A DNA stretch of 64,000 nt, taken from NCBI RefSeq assembly GCF_002127325.2, contig NC_035436.2:15845194-15909193 (forward strand), given 5' to 3'. The notes under the pieces were generated by a model. The model was given only the letters and a program-made list of their open reading frames with translations. It did not search any database and was not told the DNA's origin. The number at the start of each line of letters is the position of its first letter. The stretch's first letter is position 1. Below, one piece after another: positions 9,966 through 22,115 of the stretch. The position numbers were made by a program, and so were the translations under genes. This stretch comes from Helianthus annuus. Lineage: Eukaryota; Streptophyta; Magnoliopsida; Asterales; Asteraceae.

Positions 9966-12798
9966 TGTCACACCCCAACCGATGGCGGAATCATCGGGGC
10001 GCGGCACTGAGCGAAACAGATTGTCCAGAAGTTTCCACAACAACTATCATACATATTCAGTTAATTGATACGTCCCATACCGTATCCCAAATAAATAACA
10101 AGTTATCATAGAAAGCAACTAAACAGATAACAGTGTTCCGACAACTCAGATTCTAATTATTACAACCCAAATAAAGTATTGTTTGCTGTTTCTAAGACCC
10201 CTACTTGTGGACCCCTCTGGCTACAGGTGCCAGTGGCAAGATCTACAGACAACTATGGCCCCGGATCAGGTATGTGGACAGAGGCCATGGGTTGTGGGCT
10301 CCTAGAAGCTTATTATTGCCTCGCTCTCCTAGCAAGCTAACACCTTAAACACCTGTCACATACGTTAAAATAAAGTCAATACATATAATGTAAAGGTGAG
10401 TACACAAGTTTGATATAGCATATAGAGTTCGAATAGTTTACGCATAACCAAGCACGTACACAAGGGAAAGCGATGCACGTAAATTATCAACATAGGACCA
10501 TCGGTACCAACGACTGCGGGTTGACTGTCCGAGACAGTTCGCAATACATGATTATCACCGTAATCCATGCAAGTAATTGTCCTTAGCAACCCCCGTGTGA
10601 ACGGGTGCTGAGTCCAAACTATAGTACTATGTTGCTAAAGCAGGTAGATAGCACTCCACGTGTAAACATAATAAACAGCAATCATTTAGTCAAGTAGCAC
10701 ATGCGGATAGGTTAGCATTCAAATAGTTTGTGTTTGATTTGTGATTTTGATAGGTAACGTATGTAACACCCAAAAGTGCTGAAAGCAAAAAGGGATCGAG
10801 TATACTCAAAGTGATTGGATGTGGATTGAAGGGAGCACTGAGATTAAGTTAGCCTGAATAGTTCGATAGCATCACGATGAGTAACGCGGAATTGCAACAA
10901 ATGTCATTGGATCGATTGGACCGTTCGATCGGACAGCTGGTTCGATCGGGCGGGCTGTTCGTCTGGTTTGAAAGTCCGTTTGAACATTCCCACTCGATCG
11001 GCCGGCAGGCTCGATCGGCTGGTCCTTTCAAGTGGATTGTTTCTTCCTTTAATGGGAAGGATGTGTTTGTGTATGATGGTTTGAACTTTTGAAGTTTTAG
11101 TTGCAGCATTTGAAAACATCAAAGTGTTCTTACCTCTCAAGTCGGTCGATCGAACGGGTCGTTCGATCGGCTAGCCCAACCGATCGGTTAGCCACTTTGG
11201 TGTATTCAATTGGCAAAGTGTCACTCGATCGGGTGACATTCCAATGTTTCGAAAAGGTTAAGGGTTGAAGTATAGTATCTCATGATTCGAGCAGCAATGT
11301 TACAATCGAGTGGCGTAGTCGATCGAACATCATTACCTCGTCAATACTACACTTGGTGAATTTGTGGGCCCAGGTGCTAGTCGATCGGGTGGCCCGGTCG
11401 ATTGGCTGGTGTAGTCCGTTTGGTTGGGCTGTCCGATCGGACAGCCTAACCGTTCGGCCAGCAATCTGACCTGGTTAGCCTATCTTCTAACACTTGGTTA
11501 TTGTTATTTGTTACTTGATGTGATTTTGAGATAGTTTGATAACGAGTTGAACTACAAAGCCTAAGTCTTTACTTGGTTCACTGACTCGGGTAGGAATCAC
11601 CCAAGTCCGGTCAGTGAGCGTTTCAGAACCTAAGTTTAACGTTTAACCCGAAATCGGTAAACCTCTTGGTAGAATCCGAATCTTGAACCATGTGTTTGTT
11701 TAGAATGATTTATAAGTCGGTTCAAGTCCCGTTTTCACCGGTTTGAGTGTAAAAGAGTTGAAAGATAGGTGAAAATCCATCTTCCACTCCTTTTCCACCG
11801 TGAAATGTTAAGATCTTTGGTAGATTTTAGGTTATTTATGTGGAAATCGGTTAGATCTAAGCTAATCATAGTGGAATGATGTCAAAATTTGATGTTCTTG
11901 AAGAACACCATGATGACATCACCCAAGAACACCTAGATCTTGGTGATTTCACGGTTGAAATCCAAGTTTTGAAAGATAGAAAGGTGTAGAATCGATAGAT
12001 GAACAAAAACGTACAAGATTTAGAGTGAAACACTTACCAGATTGAGAGAAATATGAGAAATAGCGAAGAGAAGAGGCTGGTCGGTCAGAGCTTTTCCAAA
12101 AGTGGAAAGAATGACAATGACAGCCCTATTTATAGGCTTCCAAAAGAGGAAAGACCCATTCGTTCGAACAGCATTCCTGGTCGAACGGGCTGCTCGATCG
12201 AACAGCCTGTTCGATCGACTAGTCCTGTTCGATCAGGATGCCCTGTTCGATCCGAATGCCCCTTTTTGAGCGTTTCGCGACGATTTTTGATATTTTGATT
12301 TCGATGGATGAGGAATTGAGTAGGATAGAGTTTCTATTCAAATTACTTTTAGTCCCAACTACTATATCTAACATACAAGCATCCTTACAACCTAATTCAA
12401 GTTCGATTTCGATTGAGTTTGATTATCGTTCGAGTTTCGATTTGATTTGATTGTTTCACCACACACTTTAACGTAAAAGTAAACATGCACAAGTAACACG
12501 TAAGGCACACACACACGTATAAAAGTACTAAAAATTCCACACTTGCGTTCGATGACTGATTCGATTAGCTTGATTATTGATTGATTAACTTTATCGCATT
12601 GTTACTTCCTATTATTCACAGTCGGTCGTCGATTCGCGGTTAGATTATCGATCGATTAGTTTGATTATACAACACTTACTCCACATAATATGAAAATCAA
12701 AATGAAACTAAATAAAATAATTTTAAATTATCTTTAATTCCAATCACAGTCATCACTTGACTTTGACTTTTACTTTTGGAAAAACACGGGGTGTTACA
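9966..12798 (-). repeat. Element A 5' LTR
   Basis: The 2,833-bp LTR has the same termini as the 3' copy and about 1 % mismatches by eye. It contains the functional promoter side of the element, with a TATA box at 12127-12134, and the same CGATCG-rich clusters near 10907-11460 and 12170-12260. It is followed by the right TSD at 12799-12803. Confidence 0.95.
12127..12134 (-). promoter_or_regulatory. TATA box of element A promoter (5' LTR)
   Basis: TATAAATA on the minus strand, identical to the 3' LTR site. It is the best candidate core promoter for element A transcription. Confidence 0.6.
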
Positions 12799-14146
12799 TA
12801 CGCGAGCTTGTAAAGGATGAAGCACATAAGTCTCGCTACTCAGTACATCTAGGTTCAGATAAGATGTACCACGACCTCAGAACTACATATTGGTGGCCTA
12901 GCATGAAGGCCCATATAGCAACTTACGTCGGCAAATGTTTGACTTGTGCGAGAGTCAAGATAGAATATCAGAAACCATCAGGCCTACTTCAGTATCCAAG
13001 GATACCCCACAATGGAAATGGGAAGAAATTTCCATGGATTTTGTTACTGGCCTGCCTAGATCCCAGCGTGGAAACGATACTATTTGGGTGATCATGGATC
13101 GACTCACAAAGTCTGCACACTTATTGGCTATCAAGGAAACAGACAAGTTCTCTACATTAGCAGAGATTAACTTGAAAGAAGTGGTCTCGAGGCACAGGGT
13201 GCCAACCTCTATTATTTCCGATCGGGATGCACGTTTTACTTCAGAACTATGGCAAGCGATGCACAAATCTTTTGGATCACGATTAGACATGAGCACAGCT
13301 TATCACCCTCAGAAGGATGGGCAGTCTGAGCGTACTATTCAAACTCTAGAAGACATGCTTCGGGAATGTGTTATCGATTACGGTAACAGCTGGGAAAAAC
13401 ATCTCCCATTAGTGGAGTTTTCGTATAATAACAGTTACCACACCAGCATTCAAGCCGCTCCATTTGAGGCATTGTACGGGCGTAAATGCCGATCACCTCT
13501 TTGCTGGGCAGAGGTGGGTGATAGTCAGATCACGGGTCCAGAAATGGTGGTAGACGCAACGGAAAGAATTGCGCAGATACGACAACGCATGGCGGCAGCT
13601 CGCGATCGTCAGAAAAGCTACGCTGATAAGCGTAGGAACCTTTGGAATTTCAGGACGGGGACCGGGTTCTACTTAAAGTCTCACCTTGGAAGGGTGTGGT
13701 TCGCTTTGGTAAGCGAGGCAAGCTCAATCTGCGGTATGTCGGACCGTTCGAAATCATAGAAAGAATAGGCAAAATGGCCTACAAACTGAACCTACCAGCA
13801 GAACTCGGTGGGGTTCACAACGTCTTTCACGTGTCGAATCTGAAGAAGTGTCGGTCAGATGAAACCCTCATAGTTCCTTTGAAGGAGCTCACTATCGACA
13901 AACACAGTTGCGATTCGTCGAGGAACCAGTCGAAATCACGGAACGGGATGTTAAGGTCCTCAAGCACACCAGTATACCGCTCGTTCGAGTTCGTTGGAAC
14001 TCCCGTCGCGGCCCAGAGTTCACCTGGGAACGCGAAGACCAAATGAAACAAAAGTATCCCCAATTATTCGCAAACAGTACAACCACTACTGAGGCTGAAG
14101 CTACAGCGGAATTTCGGGACGAAATTCCAAACCAACGGGGGAAGGA
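12799..14146 (+). pseudogene. B1 pol continued: integrase and chromodomain-like end
   Basis: After the right TSD of A (12799-12803) B1 resumes with integrase: [23 protein letters not shown], then [17 protein letters not shown] and TERTI-type catalytic blocks (here [10 protein letters not shown]). The GPY/F module ([20 protein letters not shown]) and a chromodomain-like tail ending YPQLFANS follow. The frame is broken at least three times by single-base changes near 13008, 13640 and 13905, judged against B2. The coding end runs through the polypurine tract region to about 14177. It is inactive by the frameshifts and by the RT damage upstream. Confidence 0.9.
14136..14146 (+). other. Polypurine tract of B1
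   Basis: CGGGGGAAGGA lies directly before TGTGACACCCC, the likely LTR start. A second PPT-like junction (TTGGGGATAA before TGTGACAACTC) occurs at about 14230-14239, so the boundary is not certain. Confidence 0.6.
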
Positions 14147-16563
14147 TGTGACACCCCAGGAAAACCGTGCAACTTAACTAGTTTCCTCAATGAGTACGTA
14201 CCAAATTTCGGGACGAAATTTCTTTTAACTTGGGGATAATGTGACAACTCGTATTTCAAACCTCTCTTTGTGTGCTTCGATGTAATTTGTTTGAACAATA
14301 TTTGATTACGTGAACTTTGTTGATTAATTGAATGTTATGTTTTTGTATCATGAGAATGTATGTAACCCGAATTGCACAACCTTAACCCAATCGCACAAGC
14401 CCATTCGGGCCACATCCTTGTACTCGAACCGTAAAGGTAGCCCATGTACGGGTTCGGCCCACTCCTTTTATGCGTACACAATCACCAAGATAGGGTTTTG
14501 TTTCTCACAACTCACAAAACACCACACACACAAACCCTACCCTCTCTTCCTTTTCTCTGTCGAAGCCGACGACAAACATCCCTATCTCTCGAAGATCTTT
14601 CCTGTTCGGATCAACCTTCGTTTATTCTCTAATCCGGTTAGTGTTTTGTTATTACTTGATTGTATGTTAATCGATAATTGTGTATTGCTATACGTTGATC
14701 TATCCGGTTAGGGTTCATGCTAGTAGATATGTTGCCAAAAACTTTAGTGTTGATTCGGAATAGGTGTTCGCTTTCAATATGTCAAAGGATTGTATGATGC
14801 CATATGTGTATGTTTGATATGCAAGTATCTTCTGTTTGATCCGAGGATAGTGATGATAAGTTGTTGTTATGAATAAATGATTTTAGGGTTTATATGAACT
14901 AAATGATAATTGCTTGGTTTGATCGAGATTATGCATGAATGAAACTGTTAGCATGGATTGATTGAATGGAAATTTGAAAACTTTTGAATGATTATAACCG
15001 AATAACATAATATCCGGATAAGTAAAATGAATCGCACAAGTCTTTTCTCGATTGCACATGTTTCTGATCGCACAACAGCAATCGCACAAGTCCTTGGTCG
15101 CACAAGCTAAAGATGAATGTGGTACAATTGTTTAAACACTATGTACAAATCACTTATGCATGATCGCACAACATATTGTGGACCGCACAAGCCTGTGCCG
15201 ATCGCATAATATGTTGGGCCACACACAAGAGAACAAACTGCTGATGTTATTGGGCCGGACAGCCCAAGACCCCAATCGCACAAGTTGTCGGTAATCGCAC
15301 AAGACTAATTGGATCGCACAATTTACTTTTCTGTTCACCGTTTAGGCCGTGTACATATTGGGATTACATATGTTTTGGGCCGGGTTTGGATCTGATTTGC
15401 ACAACCCATTGTGGATTGCACAGGCTATGCTGATCACACAATAGGTTGGGCCGGTTGTCTTTGGGCTCTATTATTGGATCGCACAAGATGATTGGGCTCG
15501 TATAAGTTCAACAACCCAATCATCCGAGTCGCACAATGTGGGTATCATGTGGGTTTTTGAGTGTTAACATGCTCTACGTGTTTGCCATGACCAATACGTG
15601 TTCGTAACCTGTTAGCTTAGGTGCAATACTTGAACGTAGACCTGACTTTGTATGGTAACCATGTTAGGACGTGGTTGACCACATATAACTCAAGTGACCT
15701 TTTTGTTTATCTGCCGAGCAAACCAAGGTGAGTTCACACTCTTTCCAAGGCATGGGATTCCCAGGGGTTGGGAATGGGATTGAATAACTACTCGAACTAT
15801 CATTACTATTAAACTACTTACTACTGTCCTCGGATTGAAGGGCACGTACGTAAAAGCTACGTACACGATCATAAGACCATCAACTCTATCAATTAAAGTC
15901 CCTCATTTATCAACTTAATCACCGGGGCCTATGGCGAGCGGGTCATTAGTAGATAGCGCTATTAGGATTAACAAACCTCACACCGTGTCGTCCGAACGGG
16001 CGTGTACTAATGGACTATGGGGCAAAAGGGTCAATGTTAATAGACATTGACTTAGGGCACCTCTTACATTTTCATAGCAGTCGATACGCGTGGTCTAGAA
16101 ATACATGGGAAACCCCCACTAATCTTCGCAAACATGTCTGGGAGACCGCGATACTAATTAACACGATGCATGGGTTACAAACGAACATACGATTTACGAA
16201 ACGAATGCTATAACTAAACAACCCACTATGAACTCGCTCAACTTTGTTGTTGATTCGTTGCTACATGCCTTGCAGGTCGTTAGGTACTCATGGAGCTTGC
16301 ACAGGGAGGCGCGGTCGTTGTGGGACATGGCAGTGTGTGCCATGCTAAATACATTACTTTATTTCGTATTTAATACTTACATTGGGTTTTACAATTATGC
16401 TTCCGCTAAACACTTAACTATGTTTGGGTTTTGAACATCTTTCATATTGTTGGTTGAATTATTTTTACTACTTTACATTGTTCGATATGATTAGTGGCTT
16501 GATCCTGGTCATGTCACGCCTCCAAGCGGTGATACTCCACGGGTGGATTTTGGGGGTGTGACA
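14147..16563 (+). repeat. Shared central LTR M of the tandem B array
   Basis: This LTR runs from the B1 polypurine tract to the B2 primer binding site and so serves as 3' LTR of B1 and 5' LTR of B2. It starts TGTGACACCCC and ends GGGGGTGTGACA. It matches 20073-22115, which lacks about 345 bp of it internally and its last 28 bp. The inside is AT-rich with a cluster of TCGCACAA motifs at 15008-15540. Confidence 0.85.
15008..15540 (+). repeat. Dispersed TCGCACAA motif array in LTR M
   Basis: About 16 copies of ATCGCACAAG or close variants (TTGCACAA, TCACACAA) in 530 bp at irregular spacing of roughly 12-60 bases, all on the same strand. In LTR R most of the array is lost by a deletion ending in the related strings CACAAGCTA/CACAGGCTA. 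Confidence 0.75.
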
Positions 16564-16566
16564 GAT

Positions 16567-16579
16567 TGGTATCAGAGCC
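16567..16579 (+). other. Primer binding site of B2 (tRNA-iMet)
   Basis: TGGTATCAGAGCC lies three bases after the end of LTR M, marking it as the 5' LTR of B2. Confidence 0.95.
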
Positions 16580-16877
16580 ATTGGTTATAGAGAACTTGGT
16601 TTTAATAAGGGGAAAAAGTTTTTGTTAAAACCAGACTATAACCAGAACAGTGCTCAACGATCCACAACGACGCTTCGCTCCACGTGCAAGACTCAACATT
16701 CTAGGTGATATGGTTTATGTTTTATTGCCTACTTGCTAGATTACATAGAAACTTTGCTCATGGTATGCTTAGATAAACGTAACCACTATTGCTTGAGAAC
16801 ACTTGTGTGCTTACTCTCTTCTGTCATCGCACTTTCGCGAACCTCTCCTTACCCATATTTTCTTTGGTATGAAGATC

Positions 16878-16940
16878 ATGGCTGGACGCGTTAACCTAAC
16901 TCAAGCCCAGTTGACGGCTTTGATCAATGAACGAGTCTGA
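16878..16940 (+). pseudogene. B2 gag start remnant
   Basis: Twenty codons from an ATG read MAGRVNLTQAQLTALINERV and stop at TGA. From memory this resembles the Gag N-terminus of Asteraceae gypsy elements. Almost all of gag and the protease are missing: RT sequence begins about 130 bases later. The intervening bases include a possible GT...AG interval (16966-17061), not supported by anything else. B2 therefore cannot make its own particle. Confidence 0.5.
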
Positions 16941-17066
16941 GGCACTCGCCGCCGCTCAGGCATGAGGTATAACCTGCTATGGCAACTTACTCTAGGATCT
17001 TCAGATCCTACCCTCTCAAACCAACTCTCGTGTTTAATTTTATTCCCTCTTGTCTACACAGCAGGC

Positions 17067-17230
17067 CAATTTGCTCCATCAGAACTGGATGAACTCCGCG
17101 CAACTGCAAGAACTCTTGGATAAGGGTTTCATACGTCCTTGCTCTTTGCCCTGGGGAGCTCCAGTGTTATTTGTGAAAAAGAAAAACGGAACCTTCAGGA
17201 TGTGCATAGACTATCGTGAACTCAACAAGT
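17067..17230 (+). pseudogene. B2 RT N-terminal fragment
   Basis: The reading begins [11 protein letters not shown], shifts frame by a two-base loss, then reads [27 protein letters not shown] and [13 protein letters not shown] before foreign sequence starts with TAA. These are the RT entry and fingers blocks. The next expected block ([17 protein letters not shown] to YGHYEF) is absent and replaced by the captured segment. Confidence 0.85.
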
Positions 17231-17640
17231 TATAATTTGCTTGTTTTCCTTGTGGAAATCTTTTGCGCTTTCCCTTTATTTGCATTTCTTGTTTTTATAG
17301 GTTGCTGAATCAATTATGAAGAACTAGATAAAACAGTTGCGCGTTTGGTAATTGCTGCGCGAAATGACGGATATGCTCAAGGATATGCGGAATGCTCGCA
17401 TCATGTAGTTAGTGCCTTGAAGGTTGATTGGGATACTAGTAGATCTGCTACTCATGGTGTTAATATGGATGCCGCCCATGCAGCTATGAAAACTGAATTC
17501 AACAACTTGCAGCTTCCTGTCATGGATCTTATAAACGTTGCACTTCAGTATGAAGACCATGTAGGGCAACTGAAGGAAATCTTCCCAGATGAAGATTTAG
17601 CGTAGGTTTCCTCTTGTGGTTGTATGAACAATTACTTTGT
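17231..17640 (+). other. Captured exon with intron end, inside B2 RT
   Basis: About 65 bases ending TTTTTATAG look like the end of a plant intron. They are followed by a coding stretch (17345-17605, with open sequence back to about 17310: INYEELDKTVARLVIAARND...), a TAG, and a short 3' flank to about 17640 where RT resumes (FLVMPFGLT). B1 carries the same insert at 1-297. The B1 copy has a short in-frame GATGGAGAT-type expansion near the end. The retained intron end suggests capture from DNA or unspliced RNA. From memory the peptide resembles the C-terminus of Asteraceae proteins labelled 'transposase (putative), gypsy type'. Confidence 0.6.
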
Positions 17641-18735
17641 AGTTTCTGGTTATGCCATTCGGGTTAACAATCGCGCCTGCAGTCTTCATGGATCTTATGA
17701 ACAGAGTGTGCAAGCCTTACTTGGACAAGTTTGTGATTGTATTTATCGACGATATTCTGATCTACTCCAAGAGTCGGGAAGAACACGAGCAGCATTTACG
17801 ACTTATTTTGGAACTCCTTCGAACAGAACAGTTGTATGCAAAGTTCTCGAAATGCGACTTCTGGCTTCATGAAGTCTACTTTCTAGGCCACGTGGTAAAC
17901 AAGGATGGGATTCATGTTGATCCATCTAAGGTAGATTTGATTAAGAACTGGCCTGCGCCTCGCACACCAACGGAAATACGCCAATTCTTGGGTTTTGGCA
18001 GGTTACTACAGAAGGTTCATCAAAGACTTCTCAAAGATTGCACAGCCGCTTACACTACTGTCACAGAAAGGTGTTACTTATCGTTGGGGTAATACACAGG
18101 AAACAGCTTTTCAGCACTTAAAGGATAGACTCTGCAGCGCACCTATTCTCTCATTGCCAGAGGGCACAGATGATTTCGTGGTTTATTGTGACGCATCAAT
18201 ACAGGGTCTTGGTTGCGTATTGATGCAACGGGATAAAGTCATTGCCTACGCCTTGCGCCAACTTAAGATCCACGAACGGAACTATACTATACATGATTTA
18301 GAGCTGGGAGCTGTGGTTTTCGCACTTAAGATATGGAGACATTACATGTACGGTACCAAGTGCACCATCTACACCGATCACAGGAGTCTCGAGCATATCT
18401 TCAAGCAGAAGGAATTGAACATGCATCAACGTCGGTGGGTCGAACTTTTGAACGATTACGAATGTGCCATCAAGTACCATCCAGGCAAAGCCAATGTTGT
18501 GGCTGACGCCCTCAGTCGAAAAGACACTACACCTAGACGCGTACAAGCATTACAACTTATCATCCAGTCTAGTCTTCCGGCATAGATACGAGATGCTCAG
18601 GTAGAAGCATTTAAACCAGAAAACGTCAGGGCTGAAGCCCTACGCGGCTCAAGGCAATGATTAGAACAAAAGGAAGACGGCGCCTACTACATAACAGGAC
18701 GCATCTGGGTCCCACTTTATGGCAACTTACGCGAG
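17641..18735 (+). pseudogene. B2 pol: RT C-terminal part and RNase H
   Basis: Same block order as 298-1383: [22 protein letters not shown], then after a one-base insertion near 17995 the frame shifts to [17 protein letters not shown] and RNase H ([28 protein letters not shown]). The frame stops at TAG (18583-18585) where B1 has CAG, and a second stop (CAATGA near 18655-18660) replaces a sense codon in B1. About 95 % identical to B1 by eye. Confidence 0.9.
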
Positions 18736-20072
18736 CTTGTAATGGATGAAGCACATAAGTCTCGCTACTCAGTACATCTGGGTTCAGATAAGATGTACCA
18801 CGACCTCAGAACTACATATTGGTGGCCTAGCATGAAGGCCCATATAGCAACTTACGTCGGCAAATGTTTGACTTGTGCGAGAGTCAAGACAGAATATCAG
18901 AAACCATTAGGCCTACTTCAGCAACCAAGGATACCACAATGGAAATGGGAAGAAATTTCCATGGATTTTGTTACCGGCCTGCCTAGATCCCAGCGTAGAA
19001 ACGATACTATTTGGGTGATCGTGGATCGACTCACAAAGTCTGCACACTTCTTGGCTATCAAGGAAACAGACAAGTTCTCTACATTAGCAGACATTTACTT
19101 GAAAGAAGTGGTCTCGAGGCACGGGGTGCCAACCTCTATTATTTCCTATCGGGATGCACGTTTTACTTCAGAACTATGGCAAGCGATGCACAAATCTTTT
19201 GGCTCACGATTAGACATGAGCACAGCTTATCACCCTCAGACGGATGGCCAGTCTGAGCGTACTATTCAAACTCTAGAAGACATGCTTCGGGCATGTGTTA
19301 TCGATTTCGGCAACAGCTGGGAAAAACATCTCCCATTAGTGGAGTTTTCGTATAATAACAGTTACCACACCAGCATTCAAGCCGCTCCATTTGAGGCATT
19401 GTACGGGCGTAAATTCCGATCACCTCTTTGCTGGGTAGAGGTGGGTGATGGTCAGATCACGGGTCCAGAAATGGTGGTAGACGCAACGGAAAGAATTGCG
19501 CAGATACGACAACGCATGGCGGAAGCTCGCGACCGTCAGAAAAGCTACGCTGATAAGCATAGGAAACCTTTGGAATTTCACGACGGGGACCGGGTTCTAC
19601 TTAAAGTCTCACCCTGGAAGGGTGTGGTTCGCTTTGGTAAGTGAGGCAAGCTCAATCCGTGGTATGTCGGACCGTTCGAAATCATAGAAAGAATAGGCAA
19701 AATGGCCTACAAACTGAACCTACCAGCAGAAATCGGTGGGGTTCACAACGTCTTTCTCGTGTCGAATCTGAAGAAGTGTCAGTCAGATGAAACCCTCATA
19801 GTTCCTTTGAAGGAGCTCACTATCGACGAACAGTTGCGATTCGTCGAGGAACCAGTCGAAATCATGGACCGGGATGTTAAGGTCCTCAAGCACACCAGTA
19901 TACCGCACGTTCGACTTCGTTGGAACTCCCGTCGCGGCCCAGAGTTCACCTGGGAACGCGAAGACCAAATGAAACAAAAGTATCCCCAATTATTCGCAAA
20001 CAGTACAATCACTACTGAGGCTGAAGCAACTACAAAATTTCGGGATGATATTCCAAACCAACGGGGGAAGGA
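18736..20072 (+). pseudogene. B2 pol: integrase to chromodomain-like end
   Basis: An open frame from 18742 to 19644 carries the integrase HHCC domain ([12 protein letters not shown]), [17 protein letters not shown] (the catalytic block normally reads SDRDARF, so an Asp is replaced by Tyr), [12 protein letters not shown], and [18 protein letters not shown]. It stops at TGA (19642-19644) where B1 has CGA. The remainder (19702-20103) holds the GPY/F module and the chromodomain-like tail ending YPQLFANS. Inactive by nonsense codons and by loss of a catalytic Asp. Confidence 0.9.
20062..20072 (+). other. Polypurine tract of B2
   Basis: ACGGGGGAAGGA-type tract directly before TGTGACACCCC at 20073, as in B1. 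Confidence 0.6.
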
Positions 20073-22115
20073 TGTGACACCCCAGGAAAACCATGCAACT
20101 TAACTAGCTTCCTCAGTGAGTACGTACCAAATTTCGGGACGAAATTTCTTTCAACTTGCGGATAATGTGACAACTCGTATTTCAAACCTCTCTTTGTGTG
20201 CTTCGATGTAATTTGTTTGAACAATATGTGATTACGTGAACTTTGTTGATTAATTGAATGTTATGTTTTTGTATCATGGGAATGTATGTAATTGCACAAC
20301 CTTAACCCAATCCCACAAGCCCATTCGGGCCACATCCTTGTACTTGAACCGTAAAGGTAGCCCATGTACGGGTTCGGCCCACTCCTTTTATGCGTACACA
20401 ATCACCAAGATAGGGTTTTGTTTCTCACAACTCAAAAAACACCACACACACAAACCCCACCCTCTCTTCCTTTTCTCTCTCGAAGCCGACGGCAAACATC
20501 CCTATCTCTCGAAGATCTTTCCTGTTCGGATCAACCTTCATTTATTCTCTAATCCGGTTATTGTTTTGTTATTACTTGATTGTATGTTAATCGATAATTG
20601 TGTATTGCTATACGTTGATCTATCCGGGTAGGGTTCATGCTAGTAGATATGTTGCCAAAAACTTTGGTGTTGATTCGGAATAGGTGTTCGGTTTCAATAT
20701 GTCAAAGGATTGTATGATGCCATATGTGTATTTCTAATATGCAAGTATGTTCTATTTCATCCGAGGATAGTGATGATAAGTGGTTGTTATGAGTAAATGA
20801 TTTTAGGGTTTATATGAACTAAATGATAATTGCTTGGTTTGATCGAGATTATGCATGATTGAAACTGTTAGCATGGATTGATTGAATGGATATTTGGAAA
20901 CTTTTGAATGATTAGAACCGAATAGCATAATATCCGGATAAGTAAAACGAATCGCACAAGTCTTCTCTCGATCGCACATGATTCTGATCGCATAACAGCA
21001 ATCGCACAAGTCCTTGGTCACACAGGCTATGCTGATCACACAATAGGTTGGGCCGGTTGTTTTTGGGCTCTATTATTGGATCGCACAAGATGATTGGGCT
21101 CGTATAAGTTCAACAACCCAATCATCCGAGTCGCACAATGTGGGTATCATGTGGGTTTTTGACTGTTAACATGCTCTACGTGTTTGCCATGACCAATACG
21201 TGTTCGTAACCTGTTAGCTTATGTGCAATACTTGAACGTAGACCTGACTTTGTATGGTAACCATGTTAGGACGTGGTTGACCACATATAACTCAAGTGAC
21301 CTTTTTGTTTATCTGCCGAGCAAACCAAGGCGAGTTCACACTCTTTCCAAGGCATGGGATTCCCAGGGGTTGGGAATGGGATTGAATGACTACTCGAACT
21401 ATCATTACTATTAAACTACTTACTAGTGTCCTCGGATTGAAGGGCACGTACGTAAAACCTACGTACACGATCATAAGACCATCAACTCTATCGAATGACC
21501 CGGGGCCTATGGCGAGCGGGTCATTAGTAGATAGCGCTATTAGGTTTAACAAACCTCACACCGTGTCATCCGAACGGGCGTGTACTAATGGACTATGGGC
21601 AAAAGGGTCAATGCTGATAGACATTGACTTAGGGCACCTCTTACATTTTCGTAGCAGTCGATACGCGTGGTCTAGAAATACATGGGAAGCCCCCACTAAT
21701 CTTCGCAAACATGTCTGGGAGACCGCGATACTAATTAACATGATGCATGTGTTACAAACGAACATACGATTTACGAAACGAATGCTATAACTAAACAACC
21801 CACTGTGAACTCGCTCAACTTTGTTGTTGATTCGTTGCTACATGCCTTGCAGGTCGTTAGGTACTCATGGAGCTTGCACAGGGAGGCGCGGTCGTTGTGG
21901 GACATGGTAGTGTGTGCCATGCTAAATACATTACTTTATTTCGTATTTAATACTTGCATTGGGTTTTACAATTATGCTTTCGCTAAACACTTAACTATGT
22001 TTGGGTTTTGAACACCTTTCATATTGTTGGTTGAATTATTTTTACTACCTTACATTGTTCGATATGATTGGTGGCTTGATCCTGGTCATGTCACGCCTCC
22101 AAGCGGTGATACTCC
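20073..22115 (+). repeat. LTR R of the tandem B array, truncated at its right end
   Basis: Matches LTR M but lacks the last 28 bp (the part after GATACTCC) including the CA end, and has an internal deletion of about 345 bp around 21025. It joins element C LTR sequence at 22116. Several percent divergent from LTR M by eye. Confidence 0.85.

Larger units (their letters stand above)
1384..12798 (-). mobile_element. Element A: near-complete Tekay-type Ty3/gypsy retrotransposon inserted in B1
   Basis: An 11.4-kb element on the minus strand. It has two long LTRs (1384-4235 and 9966-12798), both TG...CA bounded, a tRNA-iMet primer binding site next to the right LTR, a polypurine tract next to the left LTR, a gag-protease-RT-RNase H-integrase-chromodomain frame between them, and a perfect TACGC target duplication. 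The LTRs differ at roughly 30 positions by eye over 2.8 kb (about 1 %) plus a short-repeat length change, so it is among the youngest insertions here. Only two in-frame amber codons break the polyprotein. Clade: chromovirus of the Tekay/Del kind, from the group-II chromodomain-like C-terminus ending YPQLF and the long LTRs. Confidence 0.95.

Noticed and set aside
14328..14711. ORFs of about 125 codons in LTR M and LTR R (also 20254-20631)
   Set aside because: Located in U3/R of an LTR, C/S/L-rich with no domain, and altered between the two copies.
16966..17061. Spliced intron in B2 gag
   Set aside because: GT...AG limits are present, but the flanks are a truncated gag and a shifted RT, and nothing supports splicing.
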